DNA from: Trebonia sp963777905
Lineage (GTDB): Bacteria > Actinomycetota > Actinomycetes > Streptosporangiales > Streptosporangiaceae
Direction: 5' to 3'
Length of the DNA: 64,000 nucleotides
NCBI GenBank assembly: GCA_963777905.1
Contig: CAVZSM010000018.1
Location: 24,238 to 88,237 of the forward strand
Shown here: piece after piece, positions 15,382 to 24,087 of the stretch
How positions within the stretch are numbered: the stretch's first letter is position 1
Layout of the letters: every line of letters begins with the position of its first letter
Translations under genes and position numbers: made by a program
The notes under the pieces: model-generated
What the model saw: only the letters and a program-made list of their open reading frames with translations
The model's database searches: none
What the model was told of the DNA's origin: nothing

Positions 15382-16236
15382 GTGACGACGCGGAGATATC
15401 GGGACGGCGCTCCCGCGCCGCCTTCCAGCAGAGTACGCATGGCGCGACGCAGGCTGCTCCTCGTCGCCGCTGGCGGCGTGGCGATCGGGGTCGCGACCGT
15501 GACCGGGCGCGGTGGCGGCCACCTCGCGGCCAACGCGCAGGAGGCGGCGCCGCACACTGGACCGACCCGTCAGCCGGCCAAGGCGGCGAGCAACGCGCAT
15601 CCCGCGCGAGCCGCCGGGCACGCGCCCCCCCGCACTGTCGGCACCGTGGGCGGGCAGCCGATGTACTACGTGGACGACGGGCTGGATGTCATCGCGCTGA
15701 CCATCGATGACGGCCCGAGCCCGGTGTATACCCCCCAGGTGCTGAGCATTCTGGAGAAGTACGACATCAAGGCGGCCTTCTCGATGGTCGGGGAGAACGT
15801 GACCTACTACCCGTCGATTGCGCGCGAGGTCGCGGACGCCGGTCACACGATCGTCAACCACACCTGGAATCACGCCAACCTCATGTCGATGAAGCGGAGC
15901 AAGCTGCCCGGGGAGGTCGACAGGGCCACGGACGCGATCCACAGCGCGACGGGACAACGGCCGGGCATGTTCCGGGCGCCGTACGGGGCGTGGTCGCCGA
16001 CCCTGCTTGACTACTGCGCGAGCGAGAAGCTCGCCCCGCTCGACTGGTCCGTTGACCCGCAAGACTGGACCAGGCCCGGGGTCAGCAAGATCGTCAAGAC
16101 GATCATGGGCACCACGAAGACGGGCTCGATCATCCTGGAGCACGACGGCGGCGGCGACAGGTCCCAGACCGTGGCTGCCCTGAAGATCGTGATTCCCCGC
16201 CTCATCGACGAGGGCTACATGTTCACGGTTCCGTAG
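15382..16236 (+). CDS. secreted polysaccharide deacetylase (NodB homology, CE4-like)
   Basis: 284 residues from GTG 15382. A basic stretch ending RMARRRLLLVAAGG and a hydrophobic run form a signal peptide or anchor, possibly Tat-like, followed by an Ala/Pro-rich linker. The NodB core starts at ALTIDDGPSPVYT, where the usual TFDDGP is TIDDGP; the metal motif is HTWNHANL. Then come RAPYGAWSP, LDWSVDPQDW and IILEHDGGG. It probably deacetylates peptidoglycan or another N-acetylated glycan outside the cell. Confidence 0.88.
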   Translation: MTTRRYRDGAPAPPSSRVRMARRRLLLVAAGGVAIGVATVTGRGGGHLAANAQEAAPHTGPTRQPAKAASNAHPARAAGHAPPRTVGTVGGQPMYYVDDGLDVIALTIDDGPSPVYTPQVLSILEKYDIKAAFSMVGENVTYYPSIAREVADAGHTIVNHTWNHANLMSMKRSKLPGEVDRATDAIHSATGQRPGMFRAPYGAWSPTLLDYCASEKLAPLDWSVDPQDWTRPGVSKIVKTIMGTTKTGSIILEHDGGGDRSQTVAALKIVIPRLIDEGYMFTVP

Positions 16237-16252
16237 GCCGCAGGCCGCGACG

Positions 16253-16864
16253 CTAGCGGCGGACCCGGTAGCGCAGGTGCAGCACCCGGTCGCCCTGGAT
16301 GACTGTGTCCGGGTCCTCGAGCAGATGCTGGGTATCGACCGACCCGAAGTACCGCTTGCCGGAGCCGAAGACCACGGGCACCACGTCCATCCCCACCTCA
16401 TCGACCAGGCCGAGGGCGAGCGCCTGCCCGCCGACGTCGCCCGCCGCCACGGCGACGGTGCGGTCCCCGGCGAGCTCTTTGGCCTTGGCGATCGCCCGGG
16501 CCACATCGCTGATGAAGTAGTACGACGCCTGCTGCTGCCTGGGGTGAACGGGATGGAGCCCCTCGGGGTGCCAGTCGTCGGGCCTGGGCCGGTGCGACAC
16601 CACGATCACGTGATCGCCCGCGGGCGGCACGCCCTCCCAGCCGTTGGTGATGTCGAACAGATGCCGCCCGATCACCATCGACCCGATACCCGCCCACATC
16701 GCCTTGACGTAATCGGCCGAGGCCTGCGAGACCCTGATCTGGCCACCGTCGATGATTTCGACGTCGCCGTTGACGTACCAGTCGAACAGCGGGCCGACCT
16801 GATCGTTCGCGTCGGCGATGAAGCCGTCCACGGACACGACGTTGTGCATGATCACGGCGCTCAT
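16253..16864 (-). CDS. dihydrofolate reductase family protein (RibD C-terminal fold)
   Basis: The 203-residue protein begins VIMHNVVSVDGFIADAND, typical of the DHFR/RibD-C superfamily. GSMVIGRHLFDITNGWEG, VIVVSHRPRPDDWHP and VAAGDVGGQALALGLVDEV follow, giving the NADPH-binding layout. Many actinomycetes carry several such paralogues of unknown substrate. GAGGAG precedes ATG 16864 at good spacing. It converges with the deacetylase gene. Confidence 0.87.
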   Translation of the reverse strand: MSAVIMHNVVSVDGFIADANDQVGPLFDWYVNGDVEIIDGGQIRVSQASADYVKAMWAGIGSMVIGRHLFDITNGWEGVPPAGDHVIVVSHRPRPDDWHPEGLHPVHPRQQQASYYFISDVARAIAKAKELAGDRTVAVAAGDVGGQALALGLVDEVGMDVVPVVFGSGKRYFGSVDTQHLLEDPDTVIQGDRVLHLRYRVRR

Positions 16865-16912
16865 TCGTTCTCCTCATGTGCAGGTCCCATACTTGACCTA
16901 GCATCACAGGGC

Positions 16913-17392
16913 TTAGTCGACGGCTACTTCCGCCTCTACCTCCACGGGGATGTTAAAAGGCAGCTCCGCGACCCCGATCGCGGAGCGGGAATGCGGCCCG
17001 GCTTCCGGTCCCCACAGCTCGATGATCAGGTCGGAGAAGCCGTTGATCACGGCTGGCGTCTGGTTGAAGCCCGGCGCCGTGTTGACCATGCCGAACACGC
17101 GCAGCCACGCCGTGATCCTGTCCAGGTCGCCGAGGGCGCGCTGGAGGCTGGCGAGCACCGCCAGGGCGGTCGCGCGGGCGGCGCCGTAGGCCTGCTCTGT
17201 GGTGAGGTCAGAACCCACCTTGCCGAGGCCCGACCAGAGTGAGCCGTCGGCGTGCAGCGGGCCGTGGCCGGAGACGAAGGCACGGCCCGGCCACAGGCGC
17301 ACCCACGGGAAAGGCAGTTCCAGGCCGGACGGCGTCTTCATCGGCTGCGGGAGCTCGAGACCGAGTTCGGCGAGGCGGTTTTCGATGCGCAT
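16913..17392 (-). CDS. RidA family protein (YjgF/YER057c/UK114 fold)
   Basis: The 159-residue protein has the larger RidA-like layout: ELGLELPQPMKTPSGLELPFPWVRLWPGRAFVSGHGPLHADGS, then AARATALAVLASLQRALGDLDRITAWLRVFGMVN and RSAIGVAELPFNIPVEVEAEVAV. RidA enzymes hydrolyse reactive enamines and imines; this longer subgroup may differ, and the catalytic Arg position is occupied by Ser-Ala-Ile-Gly context here. It is divergent from the acetamidase gene. Confidence 0.85.
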   Translation of the reverse strand: MRIENRLAELGLELPQPMKTPSGLELPFPWVRLWPGRAFVSGHGPLHADGSLWSGLGKVGSDLTTEQAYGAARATALAVLASLQRALGDLDRITAWLRVFGMVNTAPGFNQTPAVINGFSDLIIELWGPEAGPHSRSAIGVAELPFNIPVEVEAEVAVD

Positions 17393-17453
17393 AGGCGCTA
17401 TCTTGCCGCTACCAGAGCCGCTCCGTGGCGCGACAGGGGACAGTCAACTTCGG

Positions 17454-17459
17454 GATAAT
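17454..17459 (+). promoter_or_regulatory. -10 box for leaderless acetamidase gene
   Basis: GATAAT lies seven bases before ATG 17467. A weak -35 candidate, GCGACA, lies 18 bp upstream. No ribosome site is present before the ATG, which fits a leaderless transcript. Confidence 0.5.
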
Positions 17460-17466
17460 GGTTTTC

Positions 17467-18408
17467 ATGGCCCTGCATGTGGTGGAACCGACACCGGAGA
17501 GCACAGTCAACTTCTTTTCCGCGGCACACGAACCGGTGCTCACCATGGATCCGGGTGACACGGTGATCGTCAGGACGCTGGACGCGGCCGGGTACCTGGC
17601 GCGGCAGCAGTTTCCCGGCGACACGGGGCAGCCGACGATGTTCCCCAGCGCCGAATTCCGCGGGCACTGCCTGAACCAGCCGATCGCGGTGCGCGGCGCG
17701 GCGCCCGGCGACCTGCTCGCGGTGCGGATCGTCTCGCTGACGCCCGGGGACTGGGGATGGACGGTCGCGCCCGCCACGCCCAGCTCGCCCGTCGTGAAGC
17801 GGCTCGGGCTGGCCGAAACCGAGCCGGCGTGGCTGCTGTGGGAGATCGACGCGGACGCGGGGACAGCCACGGCGAACGGGACGTACACCCGGCCGCTGGC
17901 ACCCTTCCTCGGCGTCACGGGGACCTCGCCCGCCGCGCCAGGGGAGCACTCGACGATCCCGCCGCGCGCCGAGTCGGGCGGGAACATCGACTGCAAGGAG
18001 CTCGTGGCGGGCTCGACGCTGTACCTGCCGGTCAACGTGCCTGGCGCGCTGCTCTACCTAGGGGACGGGCACGGCGCGCAGGGCGACGGCGAGGTGTGCG
18101 GCACGGCGATCGAGTGTCCGATGACGACAGAGGCGGTCGTGGGCCTGGCCGCCGGCCTGCCGCTGACATCGGTGCACGCGGAGACACCGGCCGGGCGGAT
18201 CACCTTCGGGTTCAGCACCGACCTGAACGAGGCCATGGGGGACGCGCTCGACGCGATGGTGACGTGGCTGGCCTCGCTGTACGGGACCTCGCGGACGGAG
18301 GGGCTGGCGCTGGCGTCGAACTGCGTGGACTTGCGGGTGACGCAGGTGGCGAACGTGACGTGGGGGGTGCACGCGCTGCTGCCCGCCGGGCTGCTGTCGG
18401 TGGGCTAA
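17467..18408 (+). CDS. acetamidase/formamidase family protein
   Basis: About 313 residues matching the FmdA/AmdA family: MDPGDTVIVRTLDAAGYL, RGAAPGDLLAVRIVSLTPGDWGWT, IPPRAESGGNIDCKELVAGSTLYLPVNVPGALLYLGDGHGAQGDGEVCGTAIE, and a C-terminal DLRVTQVANVTWGVHALLP. The family hydrolyses formamide or acetamide to the acid and ammonia. The ATG at 17467 is chosen from the promoter spacing; fourteen more codons are open upstream. The DinB frame on the other strand overlaps its last 350 nt. Confidence 0.87.
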   Translation: MALHVVEPTPESTVNFFSAAHEPVLTMDPGDTVIVRTLDAAGYLARQQFPGDTGQPTMFPSAEFRGHCLNQPIAVRGAAPGDLLAVRIVSLTPGDWGWTVAPATPSSPVVKRLGLAETEPAWLLWEIDADAGTATANGTYTRPLAPFLGVTGTSPAAPGEHSTIPPRAESGGNIDCKELVAGSTLYLPVNVPGALLYLGDGHGAQGDGEVCGTAIECPMTTEAVVGLAAGLPLTSVHAETPAGRITFGFSTDLNEAMGDALDAMVTWLASLYGTSRTEGLALASNCVDLRVTQVANVTWGVHALLPAGLLSVG

Positions 18409-18915
18409 CTCGCCTGTCCCCGCGCCCGCCAGCTCGGCCACGATGTCCAGGTGGCCCAGGTGCCTGGCGTACTCCTGGAGCAGGTGGAACAGCACGCGCT
18501 CCAGCGTGGCGGGCTCCGCGCCCGACCAGCGCTCGCCGGGTTTGCCGACCTCGGTCAGCTCGTGGCTCTCGATGATGGCCGTGCTGCGCGCCGCCTGTTC
18601 GGCGTACGCCGCCAGCAGGTCGTCCAGGGTCTCGCGCGGCGGGACGTACCAGCGGCCGTCGCGCTGGTCGCCCCACGGGTCGCCGATCGCGCGGCCTTCG
18701 AAGCCCCACTCCAGCCAGCGCCGCTCCGCGTAGGTCAGGTGCCTGAGCAGTTCCAGTGGCGTCCAGCCGGACGGCACGATGCTGCGGCGCAGCTCGCTGT
18801 CGGGCAGGTCACGCAGCCTGGCTGCCAGCTGGTCCCGGAAGTAGCCGAGGTAGCGGAGGAACACCTCCGTCCGGGACCCGGCTGGGGCGGTCGGCTCGGG
18901 AAACGGGACGGTCAT
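18058..18915 (-). CDS. DinB family protein with an aberrant antisense C-terminal extension
   Basis: The first about 165 residues are a normal DinB/DUF664 four-helix protein (RYLGYFRDQLAARL, WTPLELLRHLTYAERRWLEWGF, LLQEYARHLGHLDIVAELAG), a fold that often binds metal through three His and may use mycothiol. The family usually stops just after GHLDIV. Here no stop occurs at about 18412 and the frame runs another 350 nt through the antisense of the acetamidase gene, adding about 117 low-complexity residues. A TAG is one base out of frame at the expected end (GAGTTAG), suggesting a one-base change removed the stop. The functional part is probably 18410-18915. Confidence 0.7.
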   Translation of the reverse strand: MTVPFPEPTAPAGSRTEVFLRYLGYFRDQLAARLRDLPDSELRRSIVPSGWTPLELLRHLTYAERRWLEWGFEGRAIGDPWGDQRDGRWYVPPRETLDDLLAAYAEQAARSTAIIESHELTEVGKPGERWSGAEPATLERVLFHLLQEYARHLGHLDIVAELAGAGTGELAHRQQPGGQQRVHPPRHVRHLRHPQVHAVRRQRQPLRPRGPVQRGQPRHHRVERVPHGLVQVGAEPEGDPPGRCLRVHRCQRQAGGQAHDRLCRHRTLDRRAAHLAVALRAVPVP

Positions 18916-18924
18916 GGCCGCACG

Positions 18925-19581
18925 TTAGCAGGTGTGCTGTTTGGCCCACTGCTGCGCGCTGGTCAGGTACTGGGTCCCCATGGCGCTGAGCGCGTTCGCC
19001 GACTTGCTGACCGAGCTGATCATGTGGTTCGCGCTCTGCGTGGCTTTGGTCCCGGTGGTGACCTGGGTGGCGGTGGTGACCTGCGGGGCAGTCCCGAGGG
19101 TCTTCAGGGCGGACAGGTCGTTCTGGATGTTGGCCAGGTCGTTGCTGACCGCCGCGATGTCTCCCGTGTGCATGCCGCCCACGTCGCCTTGCAGCGACGT
19201 GGCGTCGCGGCTGACGGTCTGGGCGTCGAACACGACGAGCTGCGCGTCGCTGGCCATGCTCGAGCAGCTGTCGTGCCGCATCTGCTGCCAGTCCTGGTCT
19301 TCGATCGTGAGCGCCGCCGACAGGGTCGTCAGGTCGCCGGGGACCGTGGTGTCCTTGGTCAGCGTCTTCGCGTCCTTCTTCAGCTGGGCCAGGTCGCTGA
19401 CGAGGTTCTGCTGGGCGACCTGTGCGGCAGCCGTTGAGTTCGGCTGCATCTGCTGCTGAAACGTCGGGTTTCCGTTGAACGGCGTGCCCGCCGAGCCGCC
19501 GCCGCAGCCGGCGGCGAGGACCGTCAGTGCCGACAGCGCGACAGCGCCGACCACGAGGCGCGAACGCGTGAAGTAATGCAT
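18925..19581 (-). CDS. predicted lipoprotein, unknown function
   Basis: The 218-residue protein has a signal sequence ending in the lipobox LAAGC (Cys at about residue 26), so it should be anchored outside the membrane. The mature part is rich in Gln, Thr, Ala and Asp with heptad-like helices (AQLKKDAKTLTKD, AAVSNDLANIQNDLSAL) and two Cys. I do not recognise a family. Nine bases separate its stop from the DinB start, so DinB is probably downstream in the same transcript. Confidence 0.8.
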   Translation of the reverse strand: MHYFTRSRLVVGAVALSALTVLAAGCGGGSAGTPFNGNPTFQQQMQPNSTAAAQVAQQNLVSDLAQLKKDAKTLTKDTTVPGDLTTLSAALTIEDQDWQQMRHDSCSSMASDAQLVVFDAQTVSRDATSLQGDVGGMHTGDIAAVSNDLANIQNDLSALKTLGTAPQVTTATQVTTGTKATQSANHMISSVSKSANALSAMGTQYLTSAQQWAKQHTC

Positions 19582-19727
19582 GGACCCCTTACCAGGTCTT
19601 GTCCGACCTTGACCGGCGACGCTCCCGACGAGGGTACGGGAGCACAGCCGTCCGTGACTTTAAGATCCGGGCACCCGCCGGCCAGATACGAGCAGCGGCG
19701 GCACAATGTAGCACGGCCTCTGGTGGG

Positions 19728-19743
19728 GTTACCGAGGGGTAAC
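19728..19743. promoter_or_regulatory. GTTACC-N4-GGTAAC inverted repeat, operator-like
   Basis: GTTACC and GGTAAC flank GAGG in the divergent gap between the lipoprotein and FAD dehydrogenase genes, about 42 bp before the latter's expected start. Its position suits a repressor or activator site. Confidence 0.4.
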
Positions 19744-19784
19744 GTTCGTCGCTAGGCTGAGTCCGCGATAGAGGAGGTCCGGTC

Positions 19785-21440
19785 ATCGACGCTGATGTGA
19801 TCGTGGTGGGGGCGGGGCTGGCCGGGCTGGCGGCGGCGGCCGAGGCGGCGGAGGCCGGGCGGCGCGTGCTGCTGCTCGACCAGGAGCCAGAGCAGTCGCT
19901 CGGCGGCCAGGCCTGGTGGTCGTTCGGCGGGCTGTTCTTCGTGAACTCGCCGGAACAGCGGCGGCTGCGGGTCCGCGATGACCTGGAGCTGGCGTGGCAG
20001 GACTGGCTGAGCACCGCGGGGTTCGACCGGCCGGAGGACGAGCTGCCCAGGCAGTGGGCGCGGGCGTACGTCGAGTGGGCTGCCGGCGAGAAGCAGTCCT
20101 GGCTGCGCCAGATGGGCCACAGCGTCACGCCCATCGTGGGCTGGGCCGAACGCGGCGGCGCCCTCGCCACCGGCCCCGGCAACTCCGTGCCGCGGTTCCA
20201 CATCACCTGGGGCACCGGGCCGGGCATCGTCGAGCCCTTCGAGAAGCGGGTGCGCGCGGCGGCCGAGGCGGGCCGCCTCGAGTTCAGGTTCCGGCACCGG
20301 GTCGATGAGCTCATCGTGACGAACGGCGTCGTCGAGGGCGTCGTCGGCGCCGTGCTGGAGCCGAGCGACGCGCCGCGGGGCACGCCAAGCTCCCGGGAAA
20401 CAGCGGGGAGCTTCGAGCTGCGCGCGCAGGCGGTCATCGTCGCTTCGGGCGGCATCGGGGGCAACCACGACCTGGTGCGCGATGCCTGGCCGGCGCGGCT
20501 CGGCACGCCGCCTGCGCACATGCTGTCCGGTGTCCCGCAGTACGTGGACGGCCGCATGATCGGGATCGCCGAGACGTCCGGCGCTCAGGTGATCAACAGG
20601 GACCGGATGTGGCACTACGTCGAGGGCATCACCAACTGGGACCCGGTCTGGCCGCTGCACGGCATCCGCATCCTGCCAGGGCCGTCCCCGCTGTGGCTGG
20701 ACGCCACCGGACGCCGGCTGCCAGGGCCGCTCTACCCGGGGTTCGACACCCTCGGCACGCTGGAGTACCTGCGGACGACCGGGTACGACCACAGCTGGTT
20801 CGTGCTCACCCGGAGGATCATCGCGCGGGAGTTCGCGCTGTCCGGCTCGGAGCAGAACCCCGACCTGACCGGCCGCGACAGGAAGGCCATGGTCACCAGC
20901 CGGTTCGGCGGCCAGGTGCCGGGGCCGGTGCAGGCGTTCCTCGACCACGGCGAGGACTTCGTGACCGCCAGGAGCCTGCCCGAGCTGGTGAGCCAGATGA
21001 ACAAGCTCACCGGCGGCGACCCGCACCTTGACTCGGACCGGATCGAAGAACAGATAACCGCGAGAGATAGAGATGCCACGCGCCCGTTCGGAAAAGACTC
21101 CCAGCTGATGGCGGTGCGGGGCGCGCGGCGGTACATCGGGGACCGGCTGATCCGGGTCGCCAGGCCGCATGCGCTGCTCGACCCGGCGGCGGGGCCGCTG
21201 ATCGCCGTCCGGCTGCACGTGCTCACCCGCAAGACGCTCGGCGGGCTGCACACCGACCTGTCGTCCCGCGCGCTCGGCGCGTCTGGCGAGCCAGTGCCTG
21301 GGCTGTACGCGGCGGGGGAGGCGGCCGGGTTCGGCGGCGGCGGGATGCACGGCTACCGGTCGCTGGAGGGCACGTTCCTCGGCGGCTGCCTGTTCTCCGG
21401 CCGGATCGCCGGGCGCGCGGCGGCGGCCGCGACCGCCTGA
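19785..21440 (+). CDS. FAD-binding dehydrogenase of the fumarate reductase/ketosteroid dehydrogenase type, with unusual start
   Basis: About 551 residues. The FAD motif DVIVVGAGLAGLAAAAEAAEAGRRVLLLDQE opens the protein; GGQAWWSFGGLFFVNSPEQRR and a C-terminal GLYAAGEAAGFGGGGMHGYRSLEGTFLGGCLFSGRIAG match the 3-ketosteroid-1-dehydrogenase-like flavoproteins. The ribosome site GAGGAGGT (19771-19778) is followed after six bases by ATC, not ATG. The next legal start, GTG 19797, is 18 bases from it and would cut into the first strand. ATC initiation or a mutated start is therefore likely. Substrate unknown. Confidence 0.82.
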   Translation: MDADVIVVGAGLAGLAAAAEAAEAGRRVLLLDQEPEQSLGGQAWWSFGGLFFVNSPEQRRLRVRDDLELAWQDWLSTAGFDRPEDELPRQWARAYVEWAAGEKQSWLRQMGHSVTPIVGWAERGGALATGPGNSVPRFHITWGTGPGIVEPFEKRVRAAAEAGRLEFRFRHRVDELIVTNGVVEGVVGAVLEPSDAPRGTPSSRETAGSFELRAQAVIVASGGIGGNHDLVRDAWPARLGTPPAHMLSGVPQYVDGRMIGIAETSGAQVINRDRMWHYVEGITNWDPVWPLHGIRILPGPSPLWLDATGRRLPGPLYPGFDTLGTLEYLRTTGYDHSWFVLTRRIIAREFALSGSEQNPDLTGRDRKAMVTSRFGGQVPGPVQAFLDHGEDFVTARSLPELVSQMNKLTGGDPHLDSDRIEEQITARDRDATRPFGKDSQLMAVRGARRYIGDRLIRVARPHALLDPAAGPLIAVRLHVLTRKTLGGLHTDLSSRALGASGEPVPGLYAAGEAAGFGGGGMHGYRSLEGTFLGGCLFSGRIAGRAAAAATA

Positions 21441-21452
21441 CGGAGCCGATGC

Positions 21453-23102
21453 CTACCCCGCGGTGGTGCTGGCGAGCTCGCCCCGGACCCAGGTCTGCGT
21501 GACGGATGCCTCGCTGATCTCGGCGTCGGGGATGGTGGCGAGGTCGGCGTCGGTGACGGCGAGGCTCGCGTCGTAGCCGGCCTTGATTGATCCGGCCGAG
21601 GCCGCCACGCCGTTGATCCGCGCGGTGCCCGACGTGTAAGCGGCGAGGGCCGTCCGCCGGGTGATCGCCTGGCGCGGCAGGAAGGGATCGCCGGCGGTCT
21701 CCGGCAGCGCGCGGTTGACCGCCACGTGGATGGCGAGCAGCGGGTCCGGGCTGCTCACGGGCCAGTCGCTGCCGCCGGCCAGATGCGCGCCCGAGGCGGC
21801 GAGCTCCGCGAACGGGTACTGCCAGGTGGCTCGCGTCGCGCCGAGGAAGGGGATCGTCAGCTCGGTCATCTGCGGCTCGTTCATCGCCCACAGCATCTGC
21901 AGGTTCGCTGTCGCGCCGAGCGCGGCGAACCGCGGGATGTCATCGGGGTGGACGACTTGCAGGTGTGCCAGGTGGTGCCGGATCCAGGTTTCTCTGGCGC
22001 TGCCAGGGCGGGCCGCGCGGGCAGCCTCGACGGCGTTGAGCGCGTTGCGGACCGCCCGGTCGCCGAGCGCGTGGAAGTGCACCTGGACGCCCGCCTGGTC
22101 GAGGGCGGTCACGTAGCGGGGGAGCTCGCCGGGGTCGATGAAGTCCAGCCCGGAGTTCCCAGTCGCGCAGCCGTCGTGATCGAGGTAGGGGGCGAGCATC
22201 GCGGCGGTGTGGTTCTCCACGATGCCGTCGAGCATCATCTTCACGCTGGTCGGCCTGAATCGCCCGGCCGCGTTGTGCTGGCGGTAGTGGAGTAGCCCCT
22301 CGAGCTGCTCCAGTCCCTCGTCCCGCTGCCACCACTGTGCCCCGACAACGTCCGCGATCAACGTGCCGGCCGACGCCGCGCGCAGGTACGCGTCCGTCGT
22401 GTCGTCAATGGAGGCGTAGCCGGGCCCGACGATAGCGTCCTGCCAGCCGGTGACGCCGAGCGACAGCAGGTAGTCCTGGGCGGCGAGCAGCCCGCGGTAC
22501 TTGTCCTCCCCGGTAATCTCCGGCAGCAGCCGGCTCACCAGCTTCATCGCGCCTTCCTGCAGCATGCCGACGGGCTCGCCGGCCGCATCCCGCTCGATCC
22601 TGCCGTCGGCCGGATCCGGTGTGCGGCGGTCGATGCCCGCCAGCTCCAGGGCCTTGCTGTTGGCCCACGCGCCGTGATGGTCGCGGTTGTACAAGAACAC
22701 CGGCCGGCCGGGAACCACGCTGTCCAGTGCCTGTCTGGTGGGGATCCCGCCGGGGAACGCGGGCAGTCCCCACCCGCCGCCGATGACCCACTCCAGGCCG
22801 GGGTTCGCCGCCGCGTAGCGCGCGACGATGTCCAGGTAGGCGGCGGAGTCGCTGCCCTTCTCCAGGTCGCACCCGAGCAGTTGCAGGCCGCCGGAGACCG
22901 GGTGCGCGTGCGCGTCGATGAAGCCTGGCAGCAGCGTGCCGCCGTCGAGGTCGACAATGTCAGCCGTGCCCGGCTCGACGTCCGTCCCGACGGCGCTGAT
23001 CTTCCCGTCCCTGACAAGGACGTGAGTCCCTTGTTCCAGGAAGCCGGTGCCGTCGAAGACCGAACCGCCCGTGAAAAGAATGCCGTTGCTGATCTTGCCC
23101 AC
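21453..23102 (-). CDS. amidohydrolase family protein (YtcJ-like)
   Basis: About 549 residues from GTG 23102. Motifs are typical of the long YtcJ-type amidohydrolases: ILFTGGSVFDGTG, LLPGFIDAHAHPVSGG (HxH), FLYNRDHHGAWANSKAL, a QVHFHALGDRAVRNALNAVE metal His, HHLAHLQVVHPDDI and LAGGSDWPVSSPDPL. It converges with the FAD dehydrogenase gene and diverges from the DUF8021-like pair; the set may process one substrate. A longer in-frame start at 23159 is possible but adds untypical residues. Confidence 0.87.
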   Translation of the reverse strand: MGKISNGILFTGGSVFDGTGFLEQGTHVLVRDGKISAVGTDVEPGTADIVDLDGGTLLPGFIDAHAHPVSGGLQLLGCDLEKGSDSAAYLDIVARYAAANPGLEWVIGGGWGLPAFPGGIPTRQALDSVVPGRPVFLYNRDHHGAWANSKALELAGIDRRTPDPADGRIERDAAGEPVGMLQEGAMKLVSRLLPEITGEDKYRGLLAAQDYLLSLGVTGWQDAIVGPGYASIDDTTDAYLRAASAGTLIADVVGAQWWQRDEGLEQLEGLLHYRQHNAAGRFRPTSVKMMLDGIVENHTAAMLAPYLDHDGCATGNSGLDFIDPGELPRYVTALDQAGVQVHFHALGDRAVRNALNAVEAARAARPGSARETWIRHHLAHLQVVHPDDIPRFAALGATANLQMLWAMNEPQMTELTIPFLGATRATWQYPFAELAASGAHLAGGSDWPVSSPDPLLAIHVAVNRALPETAGDPFLPRQAITRRTALAAYTSGTARINGVAASAGSIKAGYDASLAVTDADLATIPDAEISEASVTQTWVRGELASTTAG

Positions 23103-23184
23103 CTGACTTCCGGTTGTAGTGCGTGCCGAGCCTAGCGGTGCCTGACGCAGCCTTGACACCTCCCGCGGACGGAGATACGTGGGG

Positions 23185-24087
23185 ATGGTGAGCCAGGATC
23201 TGCAGGACCGCCGCGCGTACCTCGGCTCCTATGCCGACCGCTATTTCGAGCTGCTGCCGTCGGGTGGTCACCAGCAGCTGCCGATCGCGCCCGGGGTGGT
23301 CTTCACCGAGAACGGCCAGCGCCTGCGGCTGGGGCAGGGTCTGTGGGCGACGGCCACCGGCGCGGCCCGCACCCGGGCGGTGACGGTGCTGGACGGCCCG
23401 GCCGGCCAGATCGCCACGTGGGGCATGGTGACCGAAGCCGGGCACGACGCGATCCTCGGGGTCCGGCTGAGAGTCGATGACGAGGGCCTCATCGACGAGA
23501 TCGACACGTTCGTCGTGCGGTTCAACGACATGTCCTCCACCTTCAGCGGCAGCGGGCTGCTGGACGCGCAGCGGCTCGCCCGCCCGGCGCCGGGGCTGCT
23601 TGACCTGGTTGACGAGGGCGACCGCCCCAGCGTGGCCGAGCTCCGCCGGGCGGCGGACGGTTATCTCGACGGGGTGTCTTCTGGCGAGGCTGGCCTGATC
23701 CCGGTCGCCGATGACTGCCTGCGGATCGAGAACGGCGTCCAGACGGTGCTGCGGGCCGACGGGCTGCTGCCGGGCCGGGCGCCTAACCCCGCGACCGCGA
23801 TGGGCGTCGCGCAGCAGGTCCGCGAGGGCGTCACCCGGCACATCGCCGCGGCGCGGGACCGCGGCATGTACCTCACCGACCCGTCGCGCGGGCTTGTCAT
23901 GGTCCGGTTCTTCTTCGACCACCCGGGCGCGGTGCGCGGCTGGCAGGGCCGGTCCCCGTTCACCGGGCCGAACAGCATGCCGGCCTGGGAGGTCTTCAAG
24001 GTGCGGGGCGGACTGATCAGGCACATCGAGGCGATCATCGCCTGGTTCCCGTACGGATACCGGTGGGCGGCTGAGGAGCAGCGATGA
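23185..24087 (+). CDS. DUF8021-like protein, paralogue 1
   Basis: About 300 residues. An NTF2/SnoaL-like first half (YFELLPSGGHQQLPIAPGVVFTENGQRLRLGQGLW, GVRLRVDDEGLIDEIDTFVVR) is followed by a second half beginning RRAADGYLDGVSSGEAGLIPVADDCLRIENG. This layout resembles DUF8021 proteins of unknown function. ATG 23185 is chosen because GGAG lies ten bases before it; GTG 23179 is an alternative. It is followed by a paralogue whose ATG overlaps this stop codon, which is itself the first TGA of an 18-bp repeat. Confidence 0.75.
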   Translation: MVSQDLQDRRAYLGSYADRYFELLPSGGHQQLPIAPGVVFTENGQRLRLGQGLWATATGAARTRAVTVLDGPAGQIATWGMVTEAGHDAILGVRLRVDDEGLIDEIDTFVVRFNDMSSTFSGSGLLDAQRLARPAPGLLDLVDEGDRPSVAELRRAADGYLDGVSSGEAGLIPVADDCLRIENGVQTVLRADGLLPGRAPNPATAMGVAQQVREGVTRHIAAARDRGMYLTDPSRGLVMVRFFFDHPGAVRGWQGRSPFTGPNSMPAWEVFKVRGGLIRHIEAIIAWFPYGYRWAAEEQR

